Source: Microbacterium sp. Bi121 (GTDB taxonomy: Bacteria > Actinomycetota > Actinomycetes > Actinomycetales > Microbacteriaceae). Taken from it: a DNA stretch of 37,448 bases. This document shows, piece after piece, positions 7,618-15,306 of the stretch. Numbering within the stretch: position 1 is the stretch's first letter; every line of letters begins with the position of its first letter. Under the pieces are notes generated by a model. The model searched no databases and was not told where the DNA came from. It worked only from the letters and a program-made list of their open reading frames with translations. The translations under genes and the position numbers were made by a program. The DNA is taken from positions 1 through 37,448 of the forward strand of contig NZ_CAKKLJ010000013.1 in the NCBI RefSeq assembly GCF_918698005.1, read 5' to 3'.

Positions 7618-9012
7618 TCAGTCGGCGAGCGTCGAGACGACGCGCGCCAGAGAATCGGTGTCGCCGACGTTGCCGGCGAAGACGATGTACGGGATGCCGA
7701 CGGCGGGCCCGGTCTGCGGCTGCCACAGCGAGACGATGCCGGGGAGCATCGGGCCGAGCACAGTGGCGCGACGGATCTCGAGCGCTTCGCTCGCGACGTC
7801 GCTGGACGTGATGCCGCCCTTCGCGATCACGAATCGCGGGGGCGCGATCGCGAGCACCCTGCGGACGAGTTCGACCACGCCGCTGGAGACCTGGCGCGCG
7901 ATCTCGAGGCTCGCATCGCCGTCGGCACCCGTGACGAGCTCGCGCGTGGTGTGCACGATGACCGCGTCCGATGCCAGGGCTTCTGCGACCGCATTCGCCT
8001 GGGTGTCGAGGTGCTGCTCGCGACGCTCGTCGATCAGCTGACGGACGTCGAGTTCGATCGTGACCGTGTCGGGGCGCTGGCGGCGGAGCTCTTCGAGCTG
8101 GGCCGTGGTGAGCGGCACGTGGCTGCCGACGACGACGAGACCGCCGCGGTCGTACGCGAACGGGATGTCGGATGCCGAGACGGGTTCGGCGATGTCCTGC
8201 CCGATGTGAGCACGCACGTACGGGGGGCCGACACGGAGCAGCACCTCGCGGTCCATCTCGCGCAGGGCGAGCGCGACGACGCGCATGTCGCTCTCGTCGA
8301 CGACGTCGACGGCCACGACGGAGCCGGAGGGCAGGCTGCGCAGGAACGTCGTGACGGCGCCGACACCCGTGCGGATGATGTCGATCGTGAGCGCGGCGAC
8401 ATCAGCGTCCGGAATGCGGTTCTCGGTCTTCTCCGCGACCCAGTCGCGCAGGTTCGATGACGCGAACCCGAAGGTCGCGTCCTGCGCGAACGGCGTCTCG
8501 CCGACGGGCGTGGCCTCGCCGTCCGTGACCCAGTAGTGCACTGAGTCGACCGTGATCCGACCGGCATCGGGGAACGCAGGGACGAGGAGCGTCAACTCCG
8601 GAGCAGCGCCGCCGTGCGCGACGATCTCGGCTGCGAGCACATCGGTCTCGAGCGGGAAGTGTCCGCGCAGGGTCGAGTCACCGCGGGAGACGAAGGTCAC
8701 GTGCCGATCGGCTTCGGACGCAGCGGCGAGAGCGACGGCGACGACCTCGCGATTGCGCTCAGCGGCTGTCGCCTCGTCGAGCGAGCGCGTGTTCGTGAGC
8801 ACGTAGACGGCTGGAGCGCCGGTCGCGAAGGCCCCGGCGAGGTCCTCCTTCTCCCACCGGGTGAGCACAGGGAGGTTCGCGACAGACTGCGTGCCGGTCG
8901 GGTCGTCGTCCAGGACGACGAGGACACCACGCGGATCGGACGACTCGCGAACCTCGACGGCGTCGATATCGACGGGGGCCTGGATGCCGGCGAGAAGCGC
9001 GTCGATGTGCAC
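7618..9012 (-). CDS. otnK: Four-carbon acid sugar kinase, OtnK-like (3-oxo-tetronate 4-kinase)
   Basis: A 464-aa member of the DUF1537 / four-carbon acid sugar kinase family. The N-terminal domain carries VLDDDPTGTQSV and the STLRGHF substrate segment (FVSRGDSTLRGHFPLE). The C-terminal nucleotide-binding domain has FVIAKGGITSSDVASEAL and the end segment VGDTDSLARVV. OtnK phosphorylates 3-oxo-tetronate at O4, followed elsewhere by decarboxylation (OtnC). GTG at 9012 was chosen because GAAGGAG lies 5 bases upstream. First gene of the otnK-ltnD-gntP unit, with an operator and promoter directly upstream. Confidence 0.85.
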   Translation of the reverse strand: MHIDALLAGIQAPVDIDAVEVRESSDPRGVLVVLDDDPTGTQSVANLPVLTRWEKEDLAGAFATGAPAVYVLTNTRSLDEATAAERNREVVAVALAAASEADRHVTFVSRGDSTLRGHFPLETDVLAAEIVAHGGAAPELTLLVPAFPDAGRITVDSVHYWVTDGEATPVGETPFAQDATFGFASSNLRDWVAEKTENRIPDADVAALTIDIIRTGVGAVTTFLRSLPSGSVVAVDVVDESDMRVVALALREMDREVLLRVGPPYVRAHIGQDIAEPVSASDIPFAYDRGGLVVVGSHVPLTTAQLEELRRQRPDTVTIELDVRQLIDERREQHLDTQANAVAEALASDAVIVHTTRELVTGADGDASLEIARQVSSGVVELVRRVLAIAPPRFVIAKGGITSSDVASEALEIRRATVLGPMLPGIVSLWQPQTGPAVGIPYIVFAGNVGDTDSLARVVSTLAD

Positions 9013-9052
9013 GGGAACTCCTTCGTTCAGAGGGGGCTGCATGATCTCGGAG

Positions 9053-9072
9053 GTTATCCGATATCAGATAAC
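9053..9072. promoter_or_regulatory. Operator palindrome for the otnK unit
   Basis: GTTATC-N8-GATAAC, with a central GATATC; 18 of 20 positions are symmetric. It covers the predicted transcription start of the otnK promoter, a classic repressor position. The nearby GntR/FadR-type gene encodes the likely ligand-responsive repressor. Confidence 0.65.
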
Positions 9073-9073
9073 G

Positions 9074-9102
9074 AGCGTACGCCCTAAATCCGCACTCAGC
9101 AA
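9074..9102 (-). promoter_or_regulatory. Candidate otnK-ltnD-gntP promoter
   Basis: On the minus strand TTGCTG (9097-9102) and TACGCT (9074-9079) are 17 bases apart. Transcription would start near 9067, inside the operator palindrome at 9053-9072. Confidence 0.5.
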
Positions 9103-9139
9103 ACGCGGCACGATCGTCGTTCGCCGAGAGCCGCGGCTA

Positions 9140-9847
9140 CTACTCCCCGAGGACGTAGTGGAGCAAGTCGTCGCGGGTCTGGCGCATGTGGCTGGCCATC
9201 GCCTCTCGCGCGGCCTCAGCGGACTTCGACCGCATGGCGTCGAGGACGGCGGCGTGCTCGGTGATGGCGTGCTCGCGGATCTCGAGCACCGAGCTGGTCT
9301 CGCTCCGCGAGTCCTGCAGCATCGTGGTCAGCGGGCGCATGGATGCCACGAGGATCCGGTTGTCGGCCGCGGCGAAGATCACGTCGTGGAACGCGAGGTC
9401 CGCATCGACGAATCCGGGGACGTCTCCGTGCGCATGCGCGACGCGCATGACCTGCAGCAGCTCGTCGAGCCGGGCGATGTGCTCGTCGGTCGCTCGAGGA
9501 GCCGCCAGCTCCGCGGCCCCCGTCTCGAACATCACGCGCATGTCGAGGAGCTCGAGCGATGAACGGCGCCGCGCTCCCCCGCTGCGCGCGTGCCTGACCA
9601 CGGCCTCGAGACCCGTCCACTCGTCGACCGGGGCGATACGGTGACGACTCCCTGGCACGGGGACGATCACGCCCTGCGCCTGCAGGAGTCGGACGCCCTC
9701 GCGCAGCGTCAGGCGCGAGACGCCGACGAGCGCAGCGAGATCGGCTTCGGCGGGCAGCGTCTCCCCCGCGACGAGGCGACCCGCGATGATCTCGTCGAGC
9801 AGCCCATCGACGACGGACTGCGTGCGGGTGACTCGCTCGGTCTTCAT
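9140..9847 (-). CDS. GntR-family (FadR subfamily) transcriptional regulator
   Basis: A 235-aa regulator with an N-terminal winged helix (about residues 10-70; GETLPAEADLAALVGVSRLTLREGVRLLQAQGVI) and an all-helical FCD ligand domain containing DADLAFHDVIFAAADN and EHAAVLDAMRS, whose aspartate and histidines usually bind a metal and an organic acid. It probably controls the adjacent otnK-ltnD-gntP genes through the 9053-9072 palindrome. ATG 9847 is preceded by TAGCGT at seven bases, a leaderless-type arrangement. The earlier TTG at 9898 lies inside a dispersed repeat and is unlikely. Confidence 0.88.
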   Translation of the reverse strand: MKTERVTRTQSVVDGLLDEIIAGRLVAGETLPAEADLAALVGVSRLTLREGVRLLQAQGVIVPVPGSRHRIAPVDEWTGLEAVVRHARSGGARRRSSLELLDMRVMFETGAAELAAPRATDEHIARLDELLQVMRVAHAHGDVPGFVDADLAFHDVIFAAADNRILVASMRPLTTMLQDSRSETSSVLEIREHAITEHAAVLDAMRSKSAEAAREAMASHMRQTRDDLLHYVLGE

Positions 9848-9854
9848 GCCTCCA

Positions 9855-9860
9855 ACGCTA
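9855..9860 (-). promoter_or_regulatory. Leaderless-type -10 of the gntR-family gene
   Basis: TAGCGT on the minus strand, 7 bases before the ATG at 9847. The GGAGG in this gap is only one base from the ATG, too close to act as a normal ribosome site. Confidence 0.5.
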
Positions 9861-9871
9861 GTGGCCGCGAG

Positions 9872-9927
9872 GTTTCGACTCGCCTTCGGCTCGCTCAACC
9901 CGTTTCGTCTCGCCGCGCTCGCTCAAC
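9872..9927. repeat. Two tandem copies of a dispersed intergenic repeat
   Basis: Units at 9872-9899 and 9902-9927 both run from GTTTCG to GCTCGCTCAAC. The pattern (minus strand GTTGAGCGAG...CGAAAC) matches a REP-like intergenic repeat that I recall as common in Microbacterium and relatives. It occupies the gap between the aldehyde dehydrogenase and the regulator gene. Confidence 0.6.
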
Positions 9928-9949
9928 GCCCCGCCGGACGAGTGCCTGC

Positions 9950-11311
9950 CTAGGCTCTGCGGATGAGCTTCTTGTTGACGAACTCGTCTGCAGCGAGCAG
10001 ACCCAGCTCACGCGACGTGCCGCTGCGCTTGACCCCGCCGAACGGCAGTTCAGGGCTGTCGGCGAGCACGAGGTTCACGTAGACCATGCCTGCCTCGATC
10101 CGGTCTGCGACGCGCTCGGCCTGCTCGGCGTCCGTGGTGAAGACGTACGACCCCAGGCCGAAGGGCGTGCCGTTCGCGATCTCGAGCGCGGCATCCTCAT
10201 CGGCTGCGCGGTACACGACGGCGGCGGGGCCGAACAACTCCTCCCGATAGGCGTCCATGTCCGGCGTGACGTCGGCCAGCACGGTCGGCGCGAAGAACGC
10301 TCCCTCGCGGGTGCCGCCGGTCAGCAGCGTCGCGCCCTGTTCGACAGCGCGATCGACCTGCTCCTGCAGCCGCTCTGCGGCCGCCAGCGACGCGAGCGGA
10401 CCGAGCACCGTATCCTCCTCGGTGGGATCCTCGGCATCCACGGCGGCGAGCGCGGCGACGAACTTCGAGGTGAACTCCTCGTACAGGTCGTCGACGACGA
10501 TGAAGCGCTTGGCGCCGTTGCAGGACTGGCCGTTGTTGTCCAGACGCGCGTCGACCGCGTTCTGCACGACGGCATCCAGATCGTCCGCCGAGAGCACGAT
10601 GAACGGGTCGGATCCGCCGAGTTCCAGAGCGACCTTCTTCAGGTTGCGGCCGGCGACCTCGGCCACGGCGGCTCCTGCCCGTTCCGACCCGGTGACGGAT
10701 ACGCCGTGCACGCGCACGTCGGCGATGATCGTCGCCGCCTGATCGTTCGTCGCGTACACGTTCACGTACGCGCCGTCTGGGAGGCCGGCATCCTCGTAGA
10801 TGGCCTCGAGCATGGCGGAGGACTCGGGGCACTGCGGTGCGTGCTTGAGGATGATCGTGTTCCCGATCGCGAGGTTCGGACCGGCGAAGCGGGCCACCTG
10901 GTACGCCGGGAAGTTCCACGGCATGATCCCCAGCAGCGGCCCGAGAGGTGCGCGGCGGATGATCGCCGTGCCGTCGCCTGCGATGTCGATCGGCTGGTCG
11001 GCCGTGATCCTGTCGATGTTGTCTGCGTAGAACTCGATGATGTCGGCGGCGAACTCGACCTCGCCGACGGCAGCGGCGATGGGCTTTCCCATCTCCTTCA
11101 CGATGATCGCGCCGAGCTCATCCTTGCGTTCGCGGTGCAGCTCGGCGATGCGGCGGATGACGGCGGCGCGGTCTGCCGGCGCAGTCGCCGCCCAGGTCAC
11201 GGCCGCAGACGCGGCGCGGGCGACCGCATCCTCGATCTGGGCATCGGTGAACGTGTCGTAGGCGGCGACGGTTTCGCCCGTGGCCGGGTTGACGACGGCG
11301 TAGTCGGTCAT
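9950..11311 (-). CDS. Aldehyde dehydrogenase, succinate-semialdehyde / aminobutyraldehyde type
   Basis: A 453-aa NAD(P)-dependent aldehyde dehydrogenase, the length of the E. coli Sad/YneI type. Visible are the PWNFPAYQVARFAGP cofactor segment, the general base in LELGGSDPF and the catalytic cysteine in NNGQSCNGAKRF. In a putrescine/GABA set it could oxidise succinic semialdehyde to succinate or 4-aminobutanal to GABA; the pair of dehydrogenases presumably splits these two steps. The likeness to Sad slightly favours succinic semialdehyde. It is the last gene of the putrescine unit, 27 bases after the other dehydrogenase. Confidence 0.85.
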   Translation of the reverse strand: MTDYAVVNPATGETVAAYDTFTDAQIEDAVARAASAAVTWAATAPADRAAVIRRIAELHRERKDELGAIIVKEMGKPIAAAVGEVEFAADIIEFYADNIDRITADQPIDIAGDGTAIIRRAPLGPLLGIMPWNFPAYQVARFAGPNLAIGNTIILKHAPQCPESSAMLEAIYEDAGLPDGAYVNVYATNDQAATIIADVRVHGVSVTGSERAGAAVAEVAGRNLKKVALELGGSDPFIVLSADDLDAVVQNAVDARLDNNGQSCNGAKRFIVVDDLYEEFTSKFVAALAAVDAEDPTEEDTVLGPLASLAAAERLQEQVDRAVEQGATLLTGGTREGAFFAPTVLADVTPDMDAYREELFGPAAVVYRAADEDAALEIANGTPFGLGSYVFTTDAEQAERVADRIEAGMVYVNLVLADSPELPFGGVKRSGTSRELGLLAADEFVNKKLIRRA

Positions 11312-11338
11312 GTCTGGTCCTTTCCGGGGATGCTGCGG

Positions 11339-12814
11339 TCAGCTGTTGGGGATCAGGGTGTACTTGGTGGACAGGTACTCGTGGATGCCCTCGAGTCCGC
11401 CCTCACGGCCTACGCCGGACTGCTTGACACCGCCGAACGGAGCCGCGGCGTTGGAGACCACGCCCACGTTCAGCCCCATCATGCCCGTCTCGAGCGCGTC
11501 GATCATCCGATGCCCGCGGTCGAGATCCGAGGTGAACACGTATGAGACCAGCCCGTACTCGGTGTCGTTGGCGAGGCGGACGGCATCCTCTTCGCTGTCG
11601 AAGGTGGCGATCGCGAGAACCGGGCCGAAGATCTCCTCGCGGAGGATGTCGCTGCCCTTCGCCACGTCGGTGATGACGGTGGGCTCGAAGAAGGTGCCGG
11701 CACCGTCGACGGCGTTGCCGCCGGTGCGGATGCTGGCACCGCGGTCGACGGCGTCCTGGACGAGGTCACGGGCCTTGTCGACGGCATCCGCGTCGATCAG
11801 CGGACCGATCGCGACGCCGTCCTCCGTGCCGCGGCCGATCTTCATGGCGTTCACGCGCTCGGTGACCCGCGCGGCGAACTCCTCCGCGATCGAGGCGTGG
11901 ACGATGAATCGGTTCGCCGCAGTGCAGGCCTGCCCGATGTTCCGGAACTTCGCCAGCATCGCGCCATCTACGGCCTTGTCGAGATCCGCGTCCTCGAAGA
12001 CCACGAACGGGGCGTTTCCGCCGAGCTCCATCGACACGCGCAGGACACCCTCTGCGGCCTGCGCGATGAGCTTGCGGCCGACATCGGTCGACCCGGTGAA
12101 CGAGAGCTTCCGCAGCCGCGGGTCGGCGATGATCGGGGCGGACAGCTTCGACGACGACGAGGTCTGCACGACGTTGACGACCCCGGCGGGCAGCCCAGCC
12201 CGCTCGAGGAGCCGGGTGAAGAACATCGTCGTCAGCGGCGTCAGCGCCGGCGGCTTGATGACGACGGTGCAGCCGGCCGCGAGTGCCGGAGCGATCTTGC
12301 GCGTCGCCATCGCGAACGGGAAGTTCCATGGCGTGATGAAGAACGACGGCCCGACTGGACGCTGCGAGACGATCATCCGTCCGGTCCCCTCCGGGTTCTG
12401 TCCGTAGCGTCCGGAGATGCGCACCGCCTCCTCGCTGAACCAGCGCAGGAACTCGCCGCCGTAGGCGACCTCTCCCCGCGACTCCGCGAGCGGCTTGCCC
12501 ATCTCGAGCGTCATGAGGAGTGCGAGGTCCTCCTTGTGCTCCTGCACGAGGTCGAACGCGCGGCGCAGGATGTCGCTGCGCGTTCGCGCCGGCGTCGCAG
12601 CCCAGTCGTCCTGTGCGGCCACCGCGGCGTCGAGGGCGCGGACGCCGTCCTCAGCCGTCGCATCCGCGATCGAAGCGATCACGGCGTTCGTCGCGGGATC
12701 GCGCACATCGAAGGTGCGGCCGCCCTCGGCATCCGTCCATTGACCTCCGATGAACAGTCCCTTCGGGACATCAGACAGGAGGGCGGTCTCGTTCGCTGCG
12801 AGTGCGGTGGTCAT
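11339..12814 (-). CDS. gabD: Aldehyde dehydrogenase, GabD-like (NAD(P)-dependent succinate-semialdehyde dehydrogenase)
   Basis: A 491-aa aldehyde dehydrogenase of GabD length (E. coli 482). It carries FITPWNFPFAMATRKIAPALAAGCTVVIKP, the base glutamate in MELGGNAPFVVF, the catalytic cysteine in NIGQACTAANRF and the end APFGGVKQSGVGREGG. GabD oxidises succinic semialdehyde to succinate, ending GABA breakdown. A 4-aminobutyraldehyde role is also possible, since the operon has two such enzymes. It lies 33 bases after the APC permease gene. Confidence 0.85.
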   Translation of the reverse strand: MTTALAANETALLSDVPKGLFIGGQWTDAEGGRTFDVRDPATNAVIASIADATAEDGVRALDAAVAAQDDWAATPARTRSDILRRAFDLVQEHKEDLALLMTLEMGKPLAESRGEVAYGGEFLRWFSEEAVRISGRYGQNPEGTGRMIVSQRPVGPSFFITPWNFPFAMATRKIAPALAAGCTVVIKPPALTPLTTMFFTRLLERAGLPAGVVNVVQTSSSSKLSAPIIADPRLRKLSFTGSTDVGRKLIAQAAEGVLRVSMELGGNAPFVVFEDADLDKAVDGAMLAKFRNIGQACTAANRFIVHASIAEEFAARVTERVNAMKIGRGTEDGVAIGPLIDADAVDKARDLVQDAVDRGASIRTGGNAVDGAGTFFEPTVITDVAKGSDILREEIFGPVLAIATFDSEEDAVRLANDTEYGLVSYVFTSDLDRGHRMIDALETGMMGLNVGVVSNAAAPFGGVKQSGVGREGGLEGIHEYLSTKYTLIPNS

Positions 12815-12847
12815 CGATCTCTCTTTCCGTGGGGGTGAACAGGTCTT

Positions 12848-14404
12848 CTATCGGCGGCGCAGACTGGCCGGAGCATCCATTCCGAGGGTCTCCCCGCGGA
12901 AGAACGCCGGGCGCTTGATCGCCTGCCAGATCATGATGACGATGCCGAGCGCGATCACCGTGACGCCGAGGATGAACACGAGGCCGACGCCGCCGACGTT
13001 GGATCCGCTGCCGTAGTCAGGGTTCATGCTGTCGACGAGCGTCATCACGAACAGCGCGGCGAGGATGACGCCGCCGACCAGCGGGAACAGCAGGGTGAAC
13101 AGAAACATGCGCGTCGAGTCGAACCACTGCTTGCGGAAGTACCAGACGCACGCGAAGGCCGTGATGCCGTAGTAGAAGCAGATCATCATGCCGAGCGCGG
13201 TGATGGTGTCCCAGAGCACGTCCTCGCTGACGAACCGCATGATCGCGTAGAAGGCGGAGGCGACGATGGATGCGACGATCGTCGCGTAGCCGGGCGTGAA
13301 GAAGCGCGGGCTCACCTTGGCGAAGCTGTCCGGCAGGGCGCCGTAGTGGCCCATCGCCAGGAGCGTGCGGGCAGGCGAGACGAACGTCGACTGCAGCGAC
13401 GACGCCGAGCTGGTGAGCACGGCGAGCGAGACGAGGAACGCGAGCGGTCCGAGTACTGGCCCGGAGAGGTAGAAGAAGACATTGCTCTGGATGTCTTCGT
13501 TGCCGAGTCCCAGCTCACCCGTGCCGATGCCGGCGAACGACAGCAGCGCGATCGAGAGCAGCAGATACAGGACGACGATCGTGATGACCGTGAGAGTCGC
13601 CGCGCGGCCGGGGGTCCGCTCCGGGTCCTTCGTCTCCTCGTTCATCGTGAGGGTGACGTCCCATCCCCAGAAGATGAAGATCGACAGCGAGAGCCCGGCG
13701 ACGATCGCGCCGACCGATCCCACCGCGAACGGATTGAACCAGCTGACGTCGATCGGACTCGCGTCGAAGGCGTTGCCCTGAGCCACCTGCACGAATGCGG
13801 TGATCGAGAAGATCAGCAGCACGAGCACCTGGAACCCGACCAGGAAGTACTGCAGCTTCTGCGTGGTCTGCATGTCGCGGTACGAGATGAGCGTCGCTCC
13901 GAGCATGAACAGCAGGCAGACGGCGACGTTGATGAACGGGTTGAAGGCGAGCTCCGCGATCGTGCCGGGGTTGCCGGCGATCTGGTCGATGAGCAGGAAT
14001 AGGAACTCGACGGCAATGCCGGCGAGATTGGAGAGCACGAGGATCGTGGCTGCGATCAGCCCCCAGCCGGCCATCCACCCCACCCACGGTCCGAACGCGC
14101 GGGCGGCCCACGTGAACGAGGTGCCGGAGTCGGGCATGGTGCGGTTGAGCTCGCGGTATCCGAACGCGACGAGCAGCATCGGGATGAAGCCGATCAGGAT
14201 GATCGCGGGCACCTGGAACCCGACCTCTGAGACGGTCGGGCCCAGCGCCGCGGTGAGCGTGTACGCGGGGGCGATGCACGAGATGCCGATGACGACGGCG
14301 CCGATGAGGCCGACCGTCCCCGCGCTCAGGCCCTTCTGGGAGAGTCCACCGGTGACGGGAGCCGGTTCGTCGGTGCTCGGCACCGGCTGGGGTGTTGTGC
14401 TCAT
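12848..14404 (-). CDS. APC-family amino acid/polyamine permease
   Basis: A 518-aa permease with about 12-13 membrane spans. The first helix segment GLIGAVVIGISCIAPAYTL and the helix-3 to -5 region PDSGTSFTWAARAFGPWVGWMAGW are typical of the APC superfamily. The neighbouring putrescine oxidase, GabT and dehydrogenases point to putrescine or GABA as the substrate (inference). The start at 14404 overlaps the stop of the upstream Usp gene by 4 bases (ATGA), so the two are translationally coupled; the long N-terminal ORF extension is out of place and rejected. Confidence 0.88.
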   Translation of the reverse strand: MSTTPQPVPSTDEPAPVTGGLSQKGLSAGTVGLIGAVVIGISCIAPAYTLTAALGPTVSEVGFQVPAIILIGFIPMLLVAFGYRELNRTMPDSGTSFTWAARAFGPWVGWMAGWGLIAATILVLSNLAGIAVEFLFLLIDQIAGNPGTIAELAFNPFINVAVCLLFMLGATLISYRDMQTTQKLQYFLVGFQVLVLLIFSITAFVQVAQGNAFDASPIDVSWFNPFAVGSVGAIVAGLSLSIFIFWGWDVTLTMNEETKDPERTPGRAATLTVITIVVLYLLLSIALLSFAGIGTGELGLGNEDIQSNVFFYLSGPVLGPLAFLVSLAVLTSSASSLQSTFVSPARTLLAMGHYGALPDSFAKVSPRFFTPGYATIVASIVASAFYAIMRFVSEDVLWDTITALGMMICFYYGITAFACVWYFRKQWFDSTRMFLFTLLFPLVGGVILAALFVMTLVDSMNPDYGSGSNVGGVGLVFILGVTVIALGIVIMIWQAIKRPAFFRGETLGMDAPASLRRR

Positions 14405-15306
14405 GTGCGGTCTCCTTCGACCTTGCCATCGACGGCACCGATGCCGGTGCGTGGCACGACGATCATGGGTACGGGGAGGACGTGCAGCATCTTCGCTGCC
14501 GTCGACCCGAGGAACAGCCGGCGCGGCTGAGCCAGCCGGCTGGATCCGACGAGGATGACCTCGCCAGGCAGCCACGCCAGGTGCGAGACGGCATCCTCGA
14601 CGCTGTCTCCTGGGGCCTGCTCGACGGTGGCGGCGACGCCGGCCGGCAGAGCCTCCTGCGCCGCGGCGAGCACCTCGTCGGCGTGCGAACCCGCGACGAC
14701 GCGGATCGCGCCGGTGTCGAGCCCGGGCGGCACGTCGAACGGCACGAGCGAGACGAGACGGAGCGCGCTCGCGCTGTCGGCGGCGAGCGCCACCGCCTCG
14801 TCGAGCAGCACGTCGGCTCCTGCCCTGGTTCCCAGGGCTGCGGTGATCCGCGGAACGGCCGCATCATCCGCCTTCGCCGTCCCCGAGGGGGCGAGCGCGA
14901 CGGGGATCGGCGAGGAGTGCAGCAGTGCGGATGCCACCCCTCCCAGCCGGTGACGACCCAGGACGGCGCCGGTGGCGGCTCCGACGACGATCAGTCGTGC
15001 GCCGAACTCCTCGCCTGCCGCGATCAGCCCCTCGGCGAACGACTCGGCGAATCGCACGTGGCCGCTGCGGGTGAGATCCTGCGCGAGTTCGGTCATCGCC
15101 TCGGCGAGCCACTTCTTGCCCTGATTGCGGATGACCTCCTCGTAGGCGCGCTCCGGTGGAACGGCCGCACTGCGGGTGCCGTCGGCCGGGAGCACGATCA
15201 CGAGGTGCAGTCGTGCGTCGAGACTGCGGGCCAGGCGCGCACCGAGGGCCGCCGCATCCGCTCCTGATTCCGTCGCGGTGTACCCGACGACGATCGCGCC
15301 GCTCAT
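14401..15306 (-). CDS. Tandem universal stress protein (two Usp domains)
   Basis: A 301-aa protein made of two Usp domains (about residues 1-140 and 150-290). The second has a clear ATP-binding-type motif, VGSSRLAQPRRLFLGSTAAKMLHVLPVPMIVV; the first has the related VGAATGAVLGRHRLGGVASALLHSSPIPV. Such proteins bind nucleotides and modulate stress or transport functions. It overlaps putrescine oxidase upstream and the permease downstream by 4 bases each, so it may tune the permease. Usp domains are known partners of some APC and other transporters; a direct link here is inference. Confidence 0.85.
   Translation of the reverse strand: MSGAIVVGYTATESGADAAALGARLARSLDARLHLVIVLPADGTRSAAVPPERAYEEVIRNQGKKWLAEAMTELAQDLTRSGHVRFAESFAEGLIAAGEEFGARLIVVGAATGAVLGRHRLGGVASALLHSSPIPVALAPSGTAKADDAAVPRITAALGTRAGADVLLDEAVALAADSASALRLVSLVPFDVPPGLDTGAIRVVAGSHADEVLAAAQEALPAGVAATVEQAPGDSVEDAVSHLAWLPGEVILVGSSRLAQPRRLFLGSTAAKMLHVLPVPMIVVPRTGIGAVDGKVEGDRT

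Noticed and set aside
9848..9898. N-terminal extension of the GntR-family protein starting at TTG 9898
   Set aside because: The extra codons lie in a dispersed repeat, no ribosome site precedes them, and a leaderless-type -10 fits the ATG at 9847.
14405..14575. 57-residue N-terminal extension of the APC permease
   Set aside because: It runs antisense-frame through the Usp coding region and looks like shadow translation; the ATGA overlap at 14401-14404 gives a natural start.
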